A stretch of 5,758 bases of DNA from Planctomycetota bacterium (GTDB taxonomy: Bacteria > Planctomycetota > Planctomycetia > Pirellulales > UBA1268), in the NCBI GenBank assembly GCA_003669255.1, contig QWPO01000180.1:1-5758 (forward strand), written 5' to 3'. Shown here one piece after another: positions 1-4,200 of the stretch. The translations under genes were made by a program, and so were the position numbers. Numbering within the stretch: position 1 is the first letter of the stretch; each line of letters begins with the position of its first letter. The notes under the pieces were generated by a model that was not told the DNA's origin, did not search any database, and worked only from the letters and a program-made list of their open reading frames with translations.

Positions 1-48
1 AACAAGGGACGTCGTAAGAAGCGCGCAGACCAGAACAGATCGCATCAT
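1..48 (-). CDS. 5' end of a divergent gene for a probable secreted protein (partial, runs off the left edge)
   Basis: Read on the minus strand from base 48, an open frame gives MMRSVLVCALLTTSLV and continues past the edge. It has a short basic start (R3) followed by a hydrophobic run (V, L, V, C, A, L, L), which is the shape of a Sec signal peptide or a lipoprotein signal; no cleavage site is visible. Two ATG codons lie in tandem (48-46 and 45-43). A purine-rich AAAGGTGG sits on the minus strand about 7 bases upstream of the first ATG, a plausible ribosome binding site. The gene is divergent from the pseudopilin gene. Only 16 codons are visible, so the function cannot be named and a chance open frame is possible. 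Confidence 0.5.
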   Translation of the reverse strand, partial: MMRSVLVCALLTTSLV

Positions 49-77
49 GCCAGTGCCACCTTTGCCCACAGCATCTC

Positions 78-121
78 TTATCGGTTTTGGCGGGTGGGAA
101 CTGGGGGGGAGTTTATCGGTT
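78..121. repeat. Pair of 9-base direct repeats TTATCGGTT in the intergenic region
   Basis: TTATCGGTT occurs at 78-86 and again at 113-121, 35 bases apart start to start (a little over three helical turns). The two copies flank the G-rich segment. Their place, 30-73 bases upstream of the left-edge minus-strand start, would suit an operator or activator site, but a 9-base repeat can arise by chance and no known regulator is recognised. Confidence 0.3.
92..109 (+). other. Potential G-quadruplex-forming motif
   Basis: GGGTGGGAACTGGGGGGG fits the G3-N1-G3-N4-G3-N1-G3 pattern: runs at 92-94 and 96-98, and the seven-G run at 103-109 which can supply two tracts. It lies 44-61 bases upstream of the minus-strand start, so the G-rich strand is the template strand for that gene. 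The pattern is read directly; folding and any regulatory role are inference. Confidence 0.5.
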
Positions 122-364
122 GTTGCAATTAATCATACACACAAAAAGCGTCAGCGTGTTATCGATAGAAATCTAGTCATAAGTACTTGGTTTGTATTAA
201 TATTTATTATAATGCTCAAGATAAGCGGGTTTGCTTGCAATGTTACTAATTCTTCGACGCAATGGGCAAATTCAAAGGCAGAAATGACTCAGCCGCTCAA
301 TTCGTACAGGTTGGAATGGTTTTGATTAGCAGAAACAAACGTGGAAGAGGTAGCGGCAAAAGTA

Positions 365-397
365 TTGACAAATACAACAACCCGACTACTGTATAAC
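365..397 (+). promoter_or_regulatory. Weak candidate promoter for the pseudopilin gene
   Basis: A perfect -35 hexamer TTGACA at 365-370 is followed by TATAAC (5 of 6 to the -10 consensus) at 392-397. The spacing of 21 bases is longer than the usual 16-18, so the pairing is doubtful. A start of transcription near 404 would leave a leader of about 37 bases before ATG 441, and almost none before the alternative TTG at 408. Confidence 0.25.
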
Positions 398-440
398 AAG
401 GTTCAACTTGAGGTTGCTTGAAATAATATTAGGGCTAGTC

Positions 441-1193
441 ATGGTTATTCCAAAACCTATCGGCAACTCCAAACCAAGTCATTTAAATTTGGGAGACCAG
501 CGAATAGCATTCACACTGATTGAACTCCTTGTGGTTATTGCGATTATCGCAATCCTTATAGGGCTTCTTGTTCCAGCAGTTCAAAGAGTGAGAGAGTCTG
601 CAAATAAGTCAAAATGCGCCAATAATCTAAAACAAATTGGTTTAGCTGTTCACATGTATGCCGATACCAATGATGGAATGTTTCCTCAAACGAGCCATGG
701 CAAAAGTAATTTTTCGACTGTCTGGATCAATACTTTAGCCCCGTATCTTGAAAATGTAAGTTCAATACGCATTTGTCCTAACGACCCGAAAGGAAAAGAG
801 CGTCAAGAAAATCAAGGTACCAGTTACTTGTTGAACGATTACATCAGTGACCCGGGTGAAGGAGCCTGCTTTTTCCTGAGCAAACTTCAAAGCACAACAG
901 AGACAATGATTGTTTTTACCGCATCTGATCGCCGAGGGACAGCTATCACAGAAGATCATGCTCATGCTCGGAACTGGTTTCGGCCTGTTGGTATTTCTGA
1001 CACGAATGAAGCGCGTTGGTCACGGATTCTCAGTGACATACAACCGGACCGATTTTTTGGCTCGAGAACGGGAGACCACGCCTCGGGTGTTTCAAACTAC
1101 TTGTATGCGGACGGACATGTCGCGTCTATCCCTGGTTCAACGGTCCGCAATTGGTCTGATAGCATGTTTAATTTTGCCCGACCGCCGCAGTAA
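441..1193 (+). CDS. Prepilin-type N-terminal domain protein with H-x-DG C-terminal motif (planctomycete pseudopilin-like, DUF1559-related)
   Basis: This 250-residue protein belongs to the large planctomycete family of type II/IV prepilin-like proteins, thought to be processed by a prepilin peptidase and held in the membrane or built into a pseudopilus. Residues 24-28 are FTLIE, with the key Glu at mature position 5, followed by a hydrophobic helix to about residue 44 (LLVVIAIIAILIGLLVPAV). Next come the typical R-V-R-E-S-A and C-x-NNLKQIGLAVHMYA segments, an ICPND stretch, and a C-terminal HASGVSNYLYADGHV (H213, D224, G225, H226). Residue -1 of the cleavage site is Ala, not Gly, and the leader is long (23 residues). 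I chose ATG 441 because AGGG at 431-434 lies 6 bases upstream; an in-frame TTG at 408, behind AAGG at 399-402, would add 11 residues. Sixty-two bases downstream begins a giant surface protein gene, so co-expression is likely. Its exact job is unknown. Confidence 0.9.
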   Translation: MVIPKPIGNSKPSHLNLGDQRIAFTLIELLVVIAIIAILIGLLVPAVQRVRESANKSKCANNLKQIGLAVHMYADTNDGMFPQTSHGKSNFSTVWINTLAPYLENVSSIRICPNDPKGKERQENQGTSYLLNDYISDPGEGACFFLSKLQSTTETMIVFTASDRRGTAITEDHAHARNWFRPVGISDTNEARWSRILSDIQPDRFFGSRTGDHASGVSNYLYADGHVASIPGSTVRNWSDSMFNFARPPQ

Positions 1194-1243
1194 TCGCTTT
1201 AATTTGGCCGACCTCGCAGTTATCCCTTACTTTGAATTTCATC

Positions 1244-1249
1244 AAGGAG
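1244..1249 (+). promoter_or_regulatory. Ribosome binding site AAGGAG fixing the start of the giant surface protein gene
   Basis: AAGGAG ends 6 bases before ATG 1256, a near-ideal Shine-Dalgarno site. The reading frame is open upstream of 1256 (it contains a TTG at 1232), so this site is what decides the start. No promoter or terminator stands out in the 62-base gap after the pseudopilin stop, which favours read-through from the upstream gene. Confidence 0.8.
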
Positions 1250-1255
1250 TCTGAT

Positions 1256-4200
1256 ATGAAGAGCAGTCGTATATATAATAATAATCGCGCCTTGGTCATG
1301 CTTGAGGAGTTGGAGTCACGAACTAATCCGGCAGTTTTGGATACATTTTTAACGAACGAGCATGTCGATTTAGGTGTTAATTTTTCGGGATCCTCATGGT
1401 CTTTGACTGCGAATAATGAGAATGCTCAGACAGATTTGGCACCAGACAGGGCCCTTCTTTATGTGAATGTCGAGGATTCTAAGAAAACACGTCCGGCGAA
1501 CCAGAATTTTGATTTTCTTGGTGTAGCCTCCGGGCAGGAATTCTATCAACTGCCGACAAGCCAAAACGCCAACCTATTATATCTCGGAGTCAGTGCGGAG
1601 GCCACACCCGGGTCCGCCATTGACAGTTATAATCCATCGACGGAGTCGAATGGGCGTGTCACAAGTTCAGGCAAATGGGTTCGTATGACTTTGACCGATG
1701 TCAAGGGAGCTGCTGGCGCGCCTGCCCCCGGAGTTTTCTCGGTATGGCAAGACGGTTCGAGTGCGCCCAATGTCTTTATGTCGACGTCAGATGGTATAAC
1801 TTCGAACGATTCCCTTTGGCTTCTAGCTGGAGGGCATCAGCACTTTAATTTCGGTTTCAGCGCCCCGGGGCGGTATGAAGTAACTGTGAAAGGATCAGCA
1901 TTTAGTGAAGATTCAAATGCCGGTTCGACAGGAGCTAAAACAGAAAGTAGTCCGGTCACCTATTATTTCTCGGTTGGAAGCGTCGGGCAGATCAATTTTG
2001 ACAATCCAACTTATTCCGTGAATGAAAATGGTGGATCAAAAATAATCACGGTGAATCGAACCGGGGGAGCGGACGGTAAAGTCACCGTCAATTATTCAAC
2101 AACTAACGGAACCGCCACATCAGGTTCTGATTACACGTCAAAAACAGGTTCACTGACATTCGGCGATCTGGAGACCTCGAAAACTATCGTAGTGCCAATT
2201 ATTGATGATGCCGCAATCGAGGGGAATGAGACGATGACAATTTCATTGTCATCTGCTGCGCCCGCAAATATCGCGAATTATTTGTTGTCAAGGGAAAGCG
2301 CTTCTAGGCACTTGATTCCTTCCGGAGCGTCTGCGGTATTGACAATTGTTGACATTGAAAACAGTTTACCAACGATTTCGTCTTTAAATCCAGTCACAGT
2401 AAATGAAGATTCTCCTGTCGGGCCGATTTCGTTCACGATAGGTGATTCCGAGACGCCTGTTTCCAACCTTGTTGTCACCGCGGTTTCTTCCAACAAGGTG
2501 TTGGTTCCGGACTCAAATATTTCATTGGCAGGAACTGGTTCCAGCAGAACGGTCACGCTTACACCAATATCAAATCAATTTGGAACCACAACTATATCAA
2601 TCACGGTCGCTGACAGCGACGGCGGGACAGCTCAATCGGGATTTCAGGTGACTTTTGATAGCCAGCCAGATGATCCTGTGATTGGCGCTATCGCCGATGT
2701 TTCGATACTTGAAGATACTGCCACCGATGTTCCGATTGTTGTATCAGATGCCGATGGCCAGACAGTCACTTTGACAATACCCAACAGTTCATCATTTTCA
2801 ACATTAGCATCCATAGCGGTAAGTGGAACTGTTCAGTCGCCGATTTTGCGGATCACTCCAGTACCCAACGCGTCAGGTGGACCTGTTTCCGTCACGGTGC
2901 GCGCAACAGACACTACCGGAAGATTTGCCGAAAGAACATTTAATTTATCCGTTCAGCCTGTAAACGATTCGCCCACTGTTGTTAATGATTCGGTGATAAT
3001 CAATGAAAACGCGGCATCAACATTCGTCGATGTCCTTTTAAACGATTCGTCTGCTCCCGAAAATGATGGATTAACCATTCAATCGGTGACGCAGGGTACC
3101 AAAGGCGGGACTGTTTCGTTGAGCGCGACAGGAGTCTTCTATACACCCGCATCCAAATATTTCGGAACCGACACGTTCACATATACTGTTGTTGATGGAG
3201 GCGGAGAGGTAGCAGTTGGTCAGGTTACAGTTGTGGTTGTTCCCGGTCCAAGATCACCTGTTGGAGTTCATGATGTTTTCGCGGTCAATTCATCACCTGA
3301 TACGATATTTGGGAATGTTCTTCTTAACGACACTGACGCGAACGGGGACAAGCTTGCCGCGGTGATCGGTCAATTGCCGACACGAGGCAATCTTGAATTT
3401 AATCGGGACGGATCCTTCAAATACGATCCATTTACAGTTTCCATTAATCCCCCATCAGGTTTGTTTTCCGGCGCGGACAGTTTCACATACACACCTGTTG
3501 AATTCGGATCTGTAATCGATGGTCACGTTGATCTTGGCGTCGGATTTTCCGACGGCGCCTTCGATCTGCATATTCATGATGAAGAAAATGATATTGAATA
3601 TTCGCCAGATGAAGGATTGATCTATGTTAGTGACGCGGCCAAGGTCACAAGGCCCGCAAACACGGCGACTTCAAATTTTGATTTCATCGGTGCTCTCGCT
3701 GGAAGCGAGGTTTGGATTATCAGCGAGGCTCAGGAAATTCCTGGAGTTGTTTTTCTTGGTTTGGCCACAGAAGAGATTGGTTCTGGTATTTTCCAGGGGG
3801 ACACGATTGACCTGAATCTTGTTTCTGTCTCGGGCCCTGGTGAATTTTCATTGTGGAATACCGATGGTATTGGTGGATTGAATGTCGGTATGGCTAGCTC
3901 GGATGGAATTGGTTCTTCTGATAAAGTTGAATTGATCACCGGTTCGCATCAACATTTCAACTACGCATTCAGTGCGGCCGGCCGGTATGAGGTGCGAGTT
4001 CGCGCCAGTGGAACCACCGTTTTGAATTCATCTCTGATTACCGCCGAGGCCACATATGTGTTTTCTGTTGGAGAATCGATTCCCATCGGCGAACCTGTGA
4101 CGGTGAACATTAACCAGTCGCCAAGAAGGGCTTTCGAGGGTGCTGCTGTTGAGGGGCATACCGATATCGGTATCGGATTTACCGATGGCGCGTTTGATCT

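Larger units (their letters stand above)
49..440. other. Divergent intergenic region without a convincing gene
   Basis: This stretch separates the divergent left-edge gene from the pseudopilin gene and should carry the promoters for both. It contains a G-rich segment at 92-109, a 9-base direct repeat at 78-86 and 113-121, and an AT-rich core around 192-213 with TATAAT at 208-213; the ATTATAAT palindrome makes that hexamer readable on both strands. TTGACA lies at 365-370. A 92-codon plus-strand open frame at 47-325 could encode a peptide with one hydrophobic stretch, but it has no ribosome binding site, overlaps the control region of the divergent gene and resembles no family I know, so I do not call it a gene. 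No tRNA, riboswitch or strong terminator hairpin was recognised. Confidence 0.6.

Noticed and set aside
208..213. Perfect TATAAT in AT-rich intergenic DNA
   Set aside because: No -35 hexamer at a proper distance on either strand (nearest is TTGGTT with a 15-base gap); the hexamer is likely by chance in this AT-rich stretch.
47..325. 92-codon plus-strand open frame with one hydrophobic stretch (about residues 43-60)
   Set aside because: It has no ribosome binding site, overlaps the likely control region of a divergent gene, has no recognisable family and has an unusual composition; more likely intergenic chance.
910..1254. 114-codon plus-strand open frame overlapping the pseudopilin gene
   Set aside because: It lies mostly inside the well-supported pseudopilin gene in another frame, and its sequence looks like no known protein.
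1194..1255. Possible terminator between the two plus-strand genes
   Set aside because: No stem-loop followed by a T run could be found in the 62 bases.
3563..3589. DLHIHDEE considered as a metallophosphoesterase or hydrolase active site
   Set aside because: The surrounding sequence is all beta-sandwich surface-repeat type, with none of the other motifs of those enzymes.
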